Source: JACNKJ01 sp964344565 (lineage in GTDB: Bacteria; Krumholzibacteriota; Krumholzibacteriia; JACNKJ01). Taken from it: a stretch of 64,000 bases of DNA. Shown here piece by piece: positions 41,657 to 52,900 of this stretch. Below the pieces are notes generated by a model. The model worked only from the letters and a program-made list of their open reading frames with translations, had not been told where the DNA came from and did not search any database. A program made the translations under genes and the position numbers. Position 1 is the first letter of the stretch. Every line of letters begins with the position of its first letter. Location: assembly GCA_964344565.1 (NCBI GenBank), contig CAYFNT010000020.1:5272-69271 (forward strand), written 5' to 3'.

Positions 41657-44047
41657 ATGGAGAAATCATCTGAGCGGCGGCGCCTGCCTGTCGAGAAACT
41701 TCGTTGGACCTGCGATCCCGCCACCCTTCCCTTCGACGTGCACGGCGGCAATCATCGCTCCCTTGAGATCATCGGACAGGAACGCGCCCTGGACGCCCTG
41801 CGCATGGGCCTGGACATCCGCAAGCCCGGCTACCACATCTTCGTGACCGGCACCGAAGGCACGGGCCGCACCACGACCATCCGGCGCGTGCTCGAGGACC
41901 AGAACGTGAAGGTCGATCTGGAAGACCTCTGCTACGTCTTCAACTTCGACGATTTCGACAGCCCCGTGCTTCTGCGTTTCCCCGCGGGACAGGGACGCGA
42001 CTTCAAGAACCGCCTGGGACGCATGGTGGCGAGCCTTCGCCGCCACGTGCCGACGCTCTACAAGAGCGAGAGCTATCAGAAGCGGCTCACGCGCCTGGAG
42101 CGCGGCTTCCGTCAGCTGCAGGAAGAGGCGGGGCGGCAGTTCTCCGAGAAGGCGCACAAGCTGGGCTTCCAGATCGTGGAAATGCAGTCGGGCGCCTACA
42201 GCCATCCCGATCTCGTGGTTGGCATGGGCGAGGAACAGCTCGAGATCAACGAGCTGGCGCACCTTGTCGAACGCGGCGACATCACCGAGGATCAGCGCAC
42301 CGCACTCGTGAACGCCTACGAGTCCTTGAGCGAGGAGCTCAAGAGCGTCATCCGCGCCAACACCCGCCTCGACGAGGAACTGCAGCGCGAGGCCCGGCGC
42401 CTGGAGCAGTCGGTGGTGAGGCCGCTGATCCGCGACGGCATCGAGATCCTCCGCAAGAAGTTCGAGGGCGAGGCCGTGCAGCACTACCTGGAGCAGGTGG
42501 AGGAGGCCCTGCTCGAGGAATCCTGGGTTCCCAGGGAAGAGGAGGGCGAGATCCAGGAGCCCTTCTTCCGCTACTTCGTCAACCTCATGGTGGACAACTC
42601 CCGCCAGCAGGGCGCGCCGGTGATCATCGAGAACCAGCCCGGCTTCACACAGCTCTTCGGCAACATCGAGCGCAAGACCTTCCCCAACGGAGTCTCCTTC
42701 TTCGACTACCGGCAGATCAAGGGCGGCTCCATCGCGCGGGCCCAGGGCGGCACCCTGGTCATCATGGCCCGCGACCTGCTCGACGAGCCCACGGTCTGGC
42801 CCGCGCTCAAGCGCGTGCTGCGCAGCGAGAAGCTCGAGATCCAGGCCTACGACACCCAGAACCGTCAGGCCCTCGGCGGGCTCAAGCCCGAGCCCCTGGA
42901 TCTGGACGTGAAGGTCATCCTGGTGGGCGACAGCGAACTCTACAACCTGCTTCTCCAGGGCGATCCCGATCTGCAGCGGGTCTTCCGCATCAAGGCCGAC
43001 TTCGAAACCGACATGCCGCGAACGAAGAGCAACGTGCGGCGCTACGTGTCCTTCATCCGCAAGGTGCAGAAGAAGGATGGCCTGCTGCCGGTGACTCCGG
43101 CGGGCGTGGCGGCCCTCGTGGAGTTCGGCGTGCGACTGGCCGGTCGCAAGAACCGACTGTCCACGCGTTTCTCGAAGCTGGTGGACGTGCTCATCGAAGG
43201 CGACTACATGGCCCGCAAGCGCAAGGCCAAGAGCGTGGGCGTCGAGCATATCGACGATGCCCTTCTCGAACGCAACCGCCGCTTCGGCGCGGCCGAGCAG
43301 CACATGCAGGAGGCCTTCAAGGACGGCACGCTCCTGCTCCAGACCACCGGCACCGCCGTGGGTCAGGTCAACGGCCTCTTCGTGCTGGAGCAGTGGGACC
43401 ATCACTTCGGGCAGCCCATGCGCATGACTGCCACGGTCTCTCCCGGCGAGGGCGACCTGCTCAGCCTCGAACGCGAGGTGGAGCTGAGCGGATCCTCCTT
43501 CGACAAGGGCCACCTCATCCTCGAGGGATTCCTGCGCCAGCGATTCGCGCAGAACAGGCCCCTGAGCCTCAGCGCGTCCATGTCCTGCGAGCAGAACTAC
43601 GTGCCGGTGGACGGCGACAGCGCGACGACCACCGAGACCTTCGCCCTGCTCTCGGCCCTGGGGCGCATTCCCCTGAAGCAGTCCATCGCCATGACCGGCT
43701 CGGTGAACCAGTTCGGCGAGGTGCAGGCCATCGGGGCGGTGAACGAGAAGATCGAGGGCTTCTTCAAGATCTGTCGGGCGCGGGGTCTGACCGGCGAGCA
43801 GGGCGTGATCATTCCGGCGGCCAACGAGAGCCGGCTGATGCTGAGCAAGGAAGTGATCGAGGCGGCCAAGAAGGGCGAGTTCCGGGTCTGGGCCATCTCG
43901 CACATCGACGAGGGCATGGAGATTCTCAGCGGACTGCCCGCGGGCAAGCTTCGCAAGGACGGAACCTGGACCCCCGGCAGCGTGAACGCCCTGGTGGACG
44001 AGCGCCTGGCCGAACTGGCGGCCATCCAGAAGGAAGCTACGAAGTAA
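41657..44047 (+). CDS. LonC-type ATP-dependent protease (AAA_32 / S16)
   Basis: The 796-residue protein starts at ATG 41657 with GGAGGAG before it. The Walker A-like loop GTEGTGRTTTIRRV (about residues 61-74) has Arg where Lys is usual, as in other members of this Lon-related branch. A long helical middle (about 120-320) follows, then the AAA core, and a C-terminal S16 protease domain. The catalytic pair is Ser655 (GDSATTTE) and Lys698 (AVNEKIEGF), 43 residues apart as in E. coli Lon. It probably degrades misfolded cytosolic proteins; ATP use may differ from Lon. Confidence 0.9.
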   Translation: MEKSSERRRLPVEKLRWTCDPATLPFDVHGGNHRSLEIIGQERALDALRMGLDIRKPGYHIFVTGTEGTGRTTTIRRVLEDQNVKVDLEDLCYVFNFDDFDSPVLLRFPAGQGRDFKNRLGRMVASLRRHVPTLYKSESYQKRLTRLERGFRQLQEEAGRQFSEKAHKLGFQIVEMQSGAYSHPDLVVGMGEEQLEINELAHLVERGDITEDQRTALVNAYESLSEELKSVIRANTRLDEELQREARRLEQSVVRPLIRDGIEILRKKFEGEAVQHYLEQVEEALLEESWVPREEEGEIQEPFFRYFVNLMVDNSRQQGAPVIIENQPGFTQLFGNIERKTFPNGVSFFDYRQIKGGSIARAQGGTLVIMARDLLDEPTVWPALKRVLRSEKLEIQAYDTQNRQALGGLKPEPLDLDVKVILVGDSELYNLLLQGDPDLQRVFRIKADFETDMPRTKSNVRRYVSFIRKVQKKDGLLPVTPAGVAALVEFGVRLAGRKNRLSTRFSKLVDVLIEGDYMARKRKAKSVGVEHIDDALLERNRRFGAAEQHMQEAFKDGTLLLQTTGTAVGQVNGLFVLEQWDHHFGQPMRMTATVSPGEGDLLSLEREVELSGSSFDKGHLILEGFLRQRFAQNRPLSLSASMSCEQNYVPVDGDSATTTETFALLSALGRIPLKQSIAMTGSVNQFGEVQAIGAVNEKIEGFFKICRARGLTGEQGVIIPAANESRLMLSKEVIEAAKKGEFRVWAISHIDEGMEILSGLPAGKLRKDGTWTPGSVNALVDERLAELAAIQKEATK

Positions 44048-44085
44048 GGCGCTCGCGGCCTTCCCTCGCGTTCCGGCTCGACGGC

Positions 44086-44101
44086 TTGTACACGTGTACA
44101 A
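44086..44101. repeat. 16-bp palindrome, shared core with 62608-62623
   Basis: TTGTACACGTGTACAA is a perfect palindrome 39 bases after the LonC stop. Its 14-base core TGTACACGTGTACA recurs at 62609-62622. Confidence 0.75.
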
Positions 44102-44197
44102 ATCCGAGTTTTCAGGGCCGCCTCACGAGTCACGCTCGGGAAGCCGCTTCGCTATCCGAAATGGCAAAGTGTGCACGGCCACAATTCACAAGCGTAA

Positions 44198-44230
44198 GGC
44201 GGGCAGCCATTGGGCTGCCTGCCTTCTTTG
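44198..44230 (+). terminator. Probable intrinsic terminator after the LonC gene
   Basis: An 11-bp stem (44198-44208 with 44213-44223, including one G-T pair) around an ATTG loop, followed by TTCTTTG (44224-44230). Confidence 0.65.
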
Positions 44231-44273
44231 TGGTTTGGAGCCGGATCCTTTTGTCCAATTCATGGCGACTTTG

Positions 44274-44302
44274 TTGTGAATAAGTTGTTGATATGGTAAA
44301 AT
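44274..44302 (+). promoter_or_regulatory. Promoter of the VCBS/FlgD protein gene
   Basis: TTGTGA (44274-44279), a 17-base spacer and TAAAAT (44297-44302) in a notably AT-rich stretch. Expected transcription start is near 44309. Confidence 0.65.
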
Positions 44303-44362
44303 TGATGAGTCTTATCTGAATTTCATTCAAGTCATTCACGCAAATCAGCTTAGGGGTGATCC

Positions 44363-47300
44363 ATGCGACCCATTCGGGCCCTTCTCGCCTTGGCCTTCCT
44401 ACCTTTGCTCTCCTACGCGACCACCATCCACGTGCCCGGCGATGAGCCGACGATTTCCGCCGGCCTCGGCCTCGCCGCGAGCGGCGATACCGTGCTCGTG
44501 GCCTGCGGCAGCTATGGAGAAACCTACCTGAACATTCCTTCAGGGGTGGTCCTCAGGAGCGAGGACGGCGCGGAATGCACCATACTCGGCGACATCGGCT
44601 GGGGGCCCATCATCGAGACCTACAATTCGGGACCCGGAACGGTGATCGATGGATTCACCTTCCTCGATGGCGTCGGCGACGGCACGCCCGGCGGGGTGGT
44701 ACTCAGCAATTCGCAGGTGGAGATTCGCGACTGCGCCTTCGTGGATTGCGTACCCGGGCTCTCCATCGATAGCGGATCGACGGTAGATCTGATTTCCAGC
44801 ACCTTTTATGGCTGCGAGGGCGGGGGTGCCCCAGCGAGCGGCGTTCAGGTGATCGGCAACTCGACGCTCGCGGCCGACAATACGATCATCGCCTTTGGGC
44901 TCTACAACCAGGCCGTGCACGTGGAGGCCGGCAGCAGCGCCGCCTTCACCTGCAGCGACATCTTCGGCAACGCCGGCGGCGACTGGACCGGCGCCATCGC
45001 GGGCCAGTTGGGCGTGGACGGTAACCTCTCCGTTGATCCGGTCTTCTGCGACGCGGGCGCTGGCGACCTGAGCCTCGAAGAGAACTCGCCACTCGCCGAC
45101 GCACCGGGATGCGGGCTCATGGGTGCCTTCGACGTGGGCTGCGCCTTCATCGAATGCAGTCTCGATCCCGACTCACTCACCTTCGAATACTGGGTGGCCG
45201 GCGATCCCGTAGAGGGCACCTTCACTCTGACCAACGACGACCCGGTCCATGACCTCGTCGGCACGCTGAGTTGGAGCGGTGCGGAGTTCGACGTGATGCC
45301 CACGGCCTATGACCTGGCCCCGGGCGCGTCCCAGGAGTTCACGGTCACCTTCACGCCGGCCGATCAAGTGGACGACGTGGTGGCTATCCAGACCGGCGCC
45401 CTCTGTGGGGACCTTATCTGCATCAGCAGCTACATAGCGCCCTTCACCGACATCGAAGCGGGTCTGCAGAAGGTCTACGACTCCGGCGCGGCCTGGGGGG
45501 ACTACGACGGCGATGGCGACCTGGACCTCGCCATCACCGGCAATACTGGAAGCGCGTACTTCTCCGACATCTACCGCAACGACGCGGGCACCTTCGTCCC
45601 CTTGGCCGCGGGTATCTCACCGGACCACCGATCAGCACTCGATTGGGTCGACTACGACCAGGACGGCGATCTGGATCTCTTCAAGAGCGGCCCCTCCACC
45701 GCCGCCAAGCTCTACAGGAACGATGCTGGATCCTTCGTGGAGGTCGATACCGGCGCCACCCTGCCGGCGGTCTCGGACCCCTGCCCCGCCTGGGGCGACT
45801 ACGATGCCGACGGCGACCTCGACCTTCTTCATGTGGGCCAGAGCTTCTGCAGCCTCTACCGCAATGACGAGGGCCTCTTCGCATTGGATCAATCCTTCTA
45901 TGGTTTCGAGTACCCCAGCGCCGAATGGGCTGACCCCGATCAGGACGGCGACTTGGACTTCTTCCTGGTGGGTTCGGGCTACATCGTCATCTATCTGAAC
46001 GAGGACGCCGAGTTCACCTACCAGATGATCACCTACTATGGCTTCAATTCCAGTTCGGCCGATTGGGGCGACTACGATGCCGATGGCGACCTGGACATCC
46101 TTGTGGTCGACGGGATCTATTCGAGAATCTGGCGAAACGATGGCGATGGCTGGGCATACATCGACAACATGCTGCCAAAGCTCTACTACAGTGACGCATC
46201 CTGGGGGGATTTCGACAGCGATGGTGACCTTGACGTACTGGTCGCCGGCTGGACGGGAAGCGTCTATACAACCCAGATCCTCCGGAACGAGGCAGGAGTC
46301 TTCGAAGACATCGAGGCCGGGCTGCCGCCGCTTCATCGCGGTGCGATGGACTGGGGAGACTACGACGGCGACGGCGACCTCGACATCCTCGCCACGGGTT
46401 CGAACGGCACGTCCCAGGCTTACATCCTGCGCAACGATACATTCACCACGAACACCCCACCCACCGCACCCAATGTGCTCGCCCAGGATTTCGCGGACGG
46501 CATGTTCCTGCTCGAATGGACCTCTGCCAGCGACCTGGAAACTCCGGTCTTGGGCCTGAGCTACAACCTCCGCGTGGGCACGACCCCGGGCGGCTCGGAG
46601 ATCAGGCCTCCCATGTCCCTTCCCTCGGGACGTCGTTTGATTCCGGAGCGCGGACAGGCCGATCAGAACACATCCTGGCCTCTCGAACTCGCTTTCGGAG
46701 AGAACTACTACTGGAGCGTGCAATGCGTGGACGGTGGCTTCGAGGGATCCCCCTTCAGTGAGGAAAGGGTCATCAGCACTTCGGGGACGCTGGTCTCCAT
46801 CGAGGACGTCACGGGCGACCAGGGCCGAAACCTTCGCCTGACCTGGGAGCGTTCGCCCTGGGATGCTCCGGACGACGGCATCGACGTCACCGGCTACGAG
46901 GTGCACCGGCGACAGGACGGCCGTGCCGCCGGCTGGGACTTCCTCACCTGGGTGCCGGCCCACGGCGACTCGATCTACGACTATGTCGCGCCCACGCTCT
47001 GCGACTCCACGGCCGAGGAAGGCATCTGCTGGTCGGTGTTCATGGTGCGCGCAACCACGCCCGATCCATTCGTCTTCGTGGATTCGCCGCCGGACAGCGG
47101 CTACTCCATCGACAATCTCGCGCCTTCGGTGCCGAGCGGCTTCCTGCTCGCCTACGGCGGCACGGGCGGCAACAGCCTCAGCTGGGACGAGTGTCCCGAC
47201 GAGGACTTCGACTTCTTCAACGTGTATCGCGACACCGATCCCGAATTTGAGCCCAGCGAAGAGAGCCGTGTGCACCAGACCACGGGCACGACTTGGGAGG

Positions 47301-47695
47301 ACGCGAGCGGCACGCCTGCGCATTTCTACAAGGTCGCCGCGGTGGACTTCGCCGGCAACGAGAGCGATCCGGCCTCACCGGACGAGATCACCGACGGACC
47401 TGAAGGCGCACTACCGGCAAGTTTCGCCCTGCACCAGAACAACCCGAATCCCTTCAATCCTGCGACCAGCATCCGCTTCGACCTGCCAAGGGCCGGCGAT
47501 GTTCGTCTGGAGATCTTCGACGTGTCGGGGCGCAGAATCGCGATTCTGGCCGAGGGGCGCCGCGAAGCGGGGCGTCACGAGGTTCTTTGGCGGGGCGGGG
47601 ACGAGCGCGGTAGGCCGGCCAGCTCGGGCGTCTACTTCTACAAGCTCACCGCTCCCGGCTACAGCGAGACCAAGCGCATGCTCTTGCTGAAGTAG
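44363..47695 (+). CDS. Large secreted VCBS/FG-GAP repeat protein with FlgD-like (type IX-like) C-terminal domain
   Basis: The 1110-residue protein has a signal peptide. It next has a right-handed beta-helix part (from VPGDEPTISAGL to about residue 255) and an Ig-like domain (about 260-355). Seven calcium-binding repeats of the form WGDYDxDGDLDxxxxG follow at about 370-700, then fibronectin-like domains. The final 95 residues (HQNNPNPFNPATSIRFDLP...SGVYFYKL) form the FlgD/Por-secretion-like sorting domain common in FCB-type bacteria. It should be exported and displayed at the surface, possibly by a type IX-like route, which fits the presence of porX. AGGGGTGAT precedes the ATG. Confidence 0.9.
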   Translation: MRPIRALLALAFLPLLSYATTIHVPGDEPTISAGLGLAASGDTVLVACGSYGETYLNIPSGVVLRSEDGAECTILGDIGWGPIIETYNSGPGTVIDGFTFLDGVGDGTPGGVVLSNSQVEIRDCAFVDCVPGLSIDSGSTVDLISSTFYGCEGGGAPASGVQVIGNSTLAADNTIIAFGLYNQAVHVEAGSSAAFTCSDIFGNAGGDWTGAIAGQLGVDGNLSVDPVFCDAGAGDLSLEENSPLADAPGCGLMGAFDVGCAFIECSLDPDSLTFEYWVAGDPVEGTFTLTNDDPVHDLVGTLSWSGAEFDVMPTAYDLAPGASQEFTVTFTPADQVDDVVAIQTGALCGDLICISSYIAPFTDIEAGLQKVYDSGAAWGDYDGDGDLDLAITGNTGSAYFSDIYRNDAGTFVPLAAGISPDHRSALDWVDYDQDGDLDLFKSGPSTAAKLYRNDAGSFVEVDTGATLPAVSDPCPAWGDYDADGDLDLLHVGQSFCSLYRNDEGLFALDQSFYGFEYPSAEWADPDQDGDLDFFLVGSGYIVIYLNEDAEFTYQMITYYGFNSSSADWGDYDADGDLDILVVDGIYSRIWRNDGDGWAYIDNMLPKLYYSDASWGDFDSDGDLDVLVAGWTGSVYTTQILRNEAGVFEDIEAGLPPLHRGAMDWGDYDGDGDLDILATGSNGTSQAYILRNDTFTTNTPPTAPNVLAQDFADGMFLLEWTSASDLETPVLGLSYNLRVGTTPGGSEIRPPMSLPSGRRLIPERGQADQNTSWPLELAFGENYYWSVQCVDGGFEGSPFSEERVISTSGTLVSIEDVTGDQGRNLRLTWERSPWDAPDDGIDVTGYEVHRRQDGRAAGWDFLTWVPAHGDSIYDYVAPTLCDSTAEEGICWSVFMVRATTPDPFVFVDSPPDSGYSIDNLAPSVPSGFLLAYGGTGGNSLSWDECPDEDFDFFNVYRDTDPEFEPSEESRVHQTTGTTWEDASGTPAHFYKVAAVDFAGNESDPASPDEITDGPEGALPASFALHQNNPNPFNPATSIRFDLPRAGDVRLEIFDVSGRRIAILAEGRREAGRHEVLWRGGDERGRPASSGVYFYKLTAPGYSETKRMLLLK

Positions 47696-47720
47696 GCAAA
47701 TCCCACGAGGCTCCGACTAG

Positions 47721-47749
47721 GGCGCCGGAGAGCTTCCGGCGCCTTTTTT
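47721..47749 (+). terminator. Intrinsic terminator
   Basis: GGCGCCGGA (47721-47729), a 5-base loop, TCCGGCGCC (47735-47743) and six T residues (47744-47749), just after the VCBS/FlgD gene. Confidence 0.92.
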
Positions 47750-47765
47750 CCTGCTTCGGCCCACC

Positions 47766-47794
47766 TTGACAGGACGCGCCTGGCCATATAAAAC
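47766..47794 (+). promoter_or_regulatory. Promoter of the ABC ATPase gene
   Basis: Consensus -35 TTGACA (47766-47771), with TATAAA at 47787-47792 (15-base spacing) or TAAAAC at 47789-47794 (17-base spacing). Confidence 0.6.
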
Positions 47795-47824
47795 TGTCCT
47801 GATTCAAACGACTTAGGGGACACA

Positions 47825-48925
<1,101 letters not shown>

Positions 48926-49026
48926 CTTTTGGCTCTTAGCTCTTGGCTACTGGCCAGAAATGGGCGAGATTTCGGCAGGTAGCCAAGGGCCAGCTGCCAT
49001 TGGCTCGAAGCTGAAGGCTGGTAGCA
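48926..49026. repeat. Low-complexity intergenic repeat
   Basis: Between the ATPase and ROK genes, the words TTGGCTCTTAGCTCTTGGC and GGTAGCCAAGGGCCAGCTG recur with variations and are partly complementary, as do GGCTCGAAGCTGAAGGCTGG pieces. It resembles the other repeat family (251-321) in style but not in sequence. Confidence 0.5.
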
Positions 49027-49030
49027 ATCC

Positions 49031-49987
49031 ATGTCGCTCACTCTCGGCATCGACATCGGCGGAACCAACGTCAAGGGCGTGCTCCTGCATTCCTCCGGGC
49101 AATGCCTGGCACGCCGCCGCTGGAAGACCGCGGACTTCGGCGAAGGCCGCGAGATTCCCGCCAATCTGGCCGAGGCCATCACCGAATTCCTTTCCAGGAA
49201 GAAGCTGACACCGGGCAATCTGCTGGGCGTGGGCATCGCCTCGGCGGGGCTCATCGCGGACGACGTGGTGAAGACCTCTCCCAATCTTCCGCACTGGGAA
49301 AACGTGAAGCTCGCCGAGGGCCTGCGCCGCCGCCTGGGCAAGCGCGTGCTGCTGGAGAACGACGTGAACGCCCTGGCCTTCGGCGAGTGGAAGCTCGGGG
49401 CCGGCAAGGGCGCGAGCAGCATGATCTGCCTGGCCCTGGGCACCGGAGTGGGCGGGGGACTCATCCTCGACGGACATCTCTATAAAGGAAGCCAGGGTCT
49501 CGGGGCCGAGCTGGGGCACATGAGCATCGATCATGGGGGCCGTCCCTGCCTCTGCGGATCCTTCGGCTGCCTGGAGACCTATGCCGGCGCACGGGCCCTA
49601 CGCCAGAGCGCCGAAGGAGCCTTGGCCCGGGGGGAAGCCGGCGCCGCGAGTCTGGCCAGATTCCTGGGCAAGCATCCGGCGGATCCCGAACGCTTGCATG
49701 CCGCGGCCAAGGCCGGCAAGACCCTCGCCGTCAGGCTCTTCGAGGAGGCGGGACGCGCTCTCGGCGTGGCCGTGGCCAACCTCGTCAACGGTTTGAACCC
49801 CGACCTCTTCGTGCTGGCGGGCGGCGTATCCAGCGCGGGGAAGTTCATCCTGGAACCTGCGCTCGCCGAGGCCCGTAGCCGAATCATGAATCCCAAGGAA
49901 CAGAAGCTGAAGATCCGTTTGCGAAGCCTGGGCGATGACGGCGCCAGTCTGGGAGCAGCCCTCCTGGCCCGGGAACCCCGCGCATGA
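49031..49987 (+). CDS. ROK-family sugar kinase (glucokinase-like)
   Basis: The 318 residues include an N-terminal phosphate loop (IDIGGTNVKGVL), LENDVNALAFGEW, LGTGVGGGLI, GAELGHMSI and the ROK zinc motif CLCGSFGCLE. Glucokinase is the most common activity for such proteins, but other hexoses are possible. The start has only a weak ribosome-binding site after the repeat. The stop overlaps the LptD-like gene by ATGA. Confidence 0.88.
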   Translation: MSLTLGIDIGGTNVKGVLLHSSGQCLARRRWKTADFGEGREIPANLAEAITEFLSRKKLTPGNLLGVGIASAGLIADDVVKTSPNLPHWENVKLAEGLRRRLGKRVLLENDVNALAFGEWKLGAGKGASSMICLALGTGVGGGLILDGHLYKGSQGLGAELGHMSIDHGGRPCLCGSFGCLETYAGARALRQSAEGALARGEAGAASLARFLGKHPADPERLHAAAKAGKTLAVRLFEEAGRALGVAVANLVNGLNPDLFVLAGGVSSAGKFILEPALAEARSRIMNPKEQKLKIRLRSLGDDGASLGAALLAREPRA

Positions 49988-52900
49988 GACGCCTGGCGCT
50001 GCTGCTCGTCCTGGCCCTCCTGGCCGGGTGCATTCCCGGCAGGATAGTGCAGGAAGAGCGGGCGCCGCGCCCGGCGAGTCCCGACAGCGCCGACACCGAA
50101 GAAGAGCTTCAGCCTCCCGAGGCGGCCGAAGAGGATCCCGAGCTTCCCGAGGAACTTGCGCCGGTCATCGAGGTGCCCGACGACGAGGATGATCCACCTC
50201 CGGACGAAGAACTGCTGCGGGAGCGCTACGTCATCGAGGGCAGCTCCAGCGCCCTGGTGCGCGAGGGCGATCCGCGGATCTCCGAGATCCTCGACGTCTA
50301 CGGCCAGAGCGATTCGCTGGAATTCTGGGGCGACAAGGGCACGCGCACCCAGAGCGACGGCCCTCCCGAGCGCGACGAGATCCGCCTGGTCGGCGACGTG
50401 AAGATCATCGATCGCCTGAGCACCATCACGGGCGAGATCGGCACCTACAGCCCCATCACTCGCATGGCGGTGATGGAACGCAATGTGGAGATCCTCGACG
50501 AGGGCGCGGTCATCCACTGCGGACGCGCGGCCTGGGACCGTCGTCGCCGGCGCAGCCTGCTCACGGAATCGGTGACCATCGACTACGAGGGCAAGACCAT
50601 CCTGGCCGACAGCGTGCGCTACGATCAGACGAGTCGATTCGCCGAGGCCTATGGGAACGTGGTGGTCATCGATCCCGATTCCGGGACGCGCATCGTGGGC
50701 GGCCACGGCAGCTTCGACCTGGAAGGCGAGATCACCCTGATGGATCGCGAGCCCGTGCTCTTCATGGAGGACGAGGGCGATTCCTCCCGCACCACGGCCC
50801 GCGAGATGCGCCACTTCCGCGCCGACAGCCTCATGGTGGCCGTGGGCGAGGTGCACTACGCCAGCGAGGACATCGACGCCTACGGCGACTCGGCCCTCTT
50901 CTTCCAGGCCCACGACCGCATGGATCTCTTCCAGGATCCCAGGCTCGAATGGAGCGACAACACGCTCAGGGGCGACAGCCTGCACCTCTTCTTCGAGGGC
51001 CGCAGTCCGAGCTACATGGAAGTGGTGGGCAGCGCCATCTACGAGGAGCAGAGCCCCGACAGCGCCTTTTTCGACAACCGGGCCACGCGCATCGAAGGAG
51101 AGCGCTTCGACATCTTCTTCGAGGAGGACGATCTCAAGGAAGTTCGCGTCACCGGACCGGCCAGGAGCGTCTACACCCCCGACCTCGAGCCCGGCGAGGC
51201 TGCGCAGCTCCACGAAACCCGCGGCGACTCCATGAACTTCAGCTTCGCGGAGGAGGAGCTCGAGGAGGTGCACGTCATCGGAGCCTCCGAAGGGCAGTCC
51301 TGGAGCCTGGACAACTGGGAAGAGGGCTACCTCGAGGCCGACAGCCTTCCTCCCGCGCCCTTCCTCGACCGCGCCGGATCCTACAAGTACCGCGCCGAGG
51401 ACATCCGATTCCGCGTGGCGGACGAGGAGGTCTTCCTCGTCCGCGGCCCCGCCGAGATCGAGGACGATTTCACCCTGAAGGCCGATTCCATCCACCTGCA
51501 CACGGGGGACGAATTTCTCACCGCCCTGGGCAAGCCGGTCTTCCAGGACGGCGAGCAGGAGCTCTACGGCGTGCGCATGGAGTACGATCTGGCCGCCGGC
51601 GAGGGCATGGTCTTCGACGGCGTGACCACCCTGGGCACGGGATTCTTCTCGGGTCCGCGCATGAAGAAGGTGGGGGACGAGGAGATCAACGTCTCCGAGG
51701 CCCTCTACACCACCTGCGATCTGCCGGCGGATCAGCACAGCGGATTCCACATGAGCCAGGTCAAGGCCGAGGGCGAAAAGGTCTACGCCGCACCCGTGAC
51801 CCTGAAGATCGGCAAGGTGCCCATCTTCACGGTGCCGACCTTCTTCCTCGACCTGAAGAAGGGGCGCCGTTCCGGAGTGCTCATCCCGAATTTCGAGTTC
51901 GGCATCAACGCCGAGCGCCAGCGATTCATCCGGAACATGGGATACTACTTCGCGCTCAACGACTACACCGACCTGCTCCTGCGAGGTGACTACGTGGAGG
52001 ACAGTTCGGTGCTGGGCTCGGCCACCTTCCGCTACAAGCGCCGCTACTGGCGCGGCGGCAGTTTCAACGGAGACTGGCGCTACGACCGCAAGAAGCAGTT
52101 CGGGGAGACCGAGGGCGATTCCTGGGGCCTCTTCGGCAGCCACAGCATGACCCTGGGCGATACGCGCCTCACCGCCAAGGGCGATTACGCCAGCAGCTCC
52201 ACCCTGCGCGAGATCGACAACTACACGGTGGATCAGACCATCAACCAGCGACTGAACTCGAGCCTGAACCTGTCCACCAAGCTCTTCGGCTTCATGCCCT
52301 TCAGCACGGGTTTCAACATGACCCAGTACCTCGGCAAGGAGGACGACGACCCCGATACGGACAATCTGCTGCGCGATGTGAGCACGCCGGTGTCGCTGTC
52401 CTGGCCGGGGCTCAGCGTTCCCCTGGGCCTGGGGCTCAAGCTCACCCTGCCTAGCTTCAAGTACTCGAGGACGTCCAAGACCTACGAGACCCGGAACGTG
52501 GTCACCGAGTCGCTGCCCTTCGGCACGACCCTTTCGAAGACCTTCAACGTCTTCGGCCTGACCCTGAGGCCCAGCGCCGGCACCTCGATCACCTTCCGGC
52601 GGAGCAGCGATCCGGTGAGCGAGACCGTCTACGTGCCCTTCGGCGAGGGCGAGGGGCCCGACAGCGGCAGCCCCAGCAGTCCCGTGGGCGAGATCGATCC
52701 CCTACTCGCGGTGGAGAGCGAATACACCGAAGGTTGGAAGAGCACCCGCAGCAACACCGCGGGGCTCTCGGCCTCCATCAAATGGTTCGGACTGTTCTAT
52801 CCCGGCGAGAACATGCCCACGTTGGGTCCCATCACCGCCATACGCCACACCTTCTCGCCCAGCACGAGTTTCAGCTACTCGGAGAATTTCTCCGAAGGGG

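Larger units (their letters stand above)
44048..44362. other. 315-base intergenic region with palindrome, terminator and promoter
   Basis: It holds a 16-bp palindrome (44086-44101), an intrinsic-terminator-like hairpin (44198-44230) and an AT-rich promoter (44274-44302). I see no gene. Confidence 0.6.

Noticed and set aside
49579..52143. Long open frame on the - strand (about 850 codons) opposite the ROK and LptD-like genes
   Set aside because: High GC creates long antisense frames. The + strand has signal peptides, family motifs and ribosome-binding sites; the - strand product is low-complexity His/Gly/Ala-rich.
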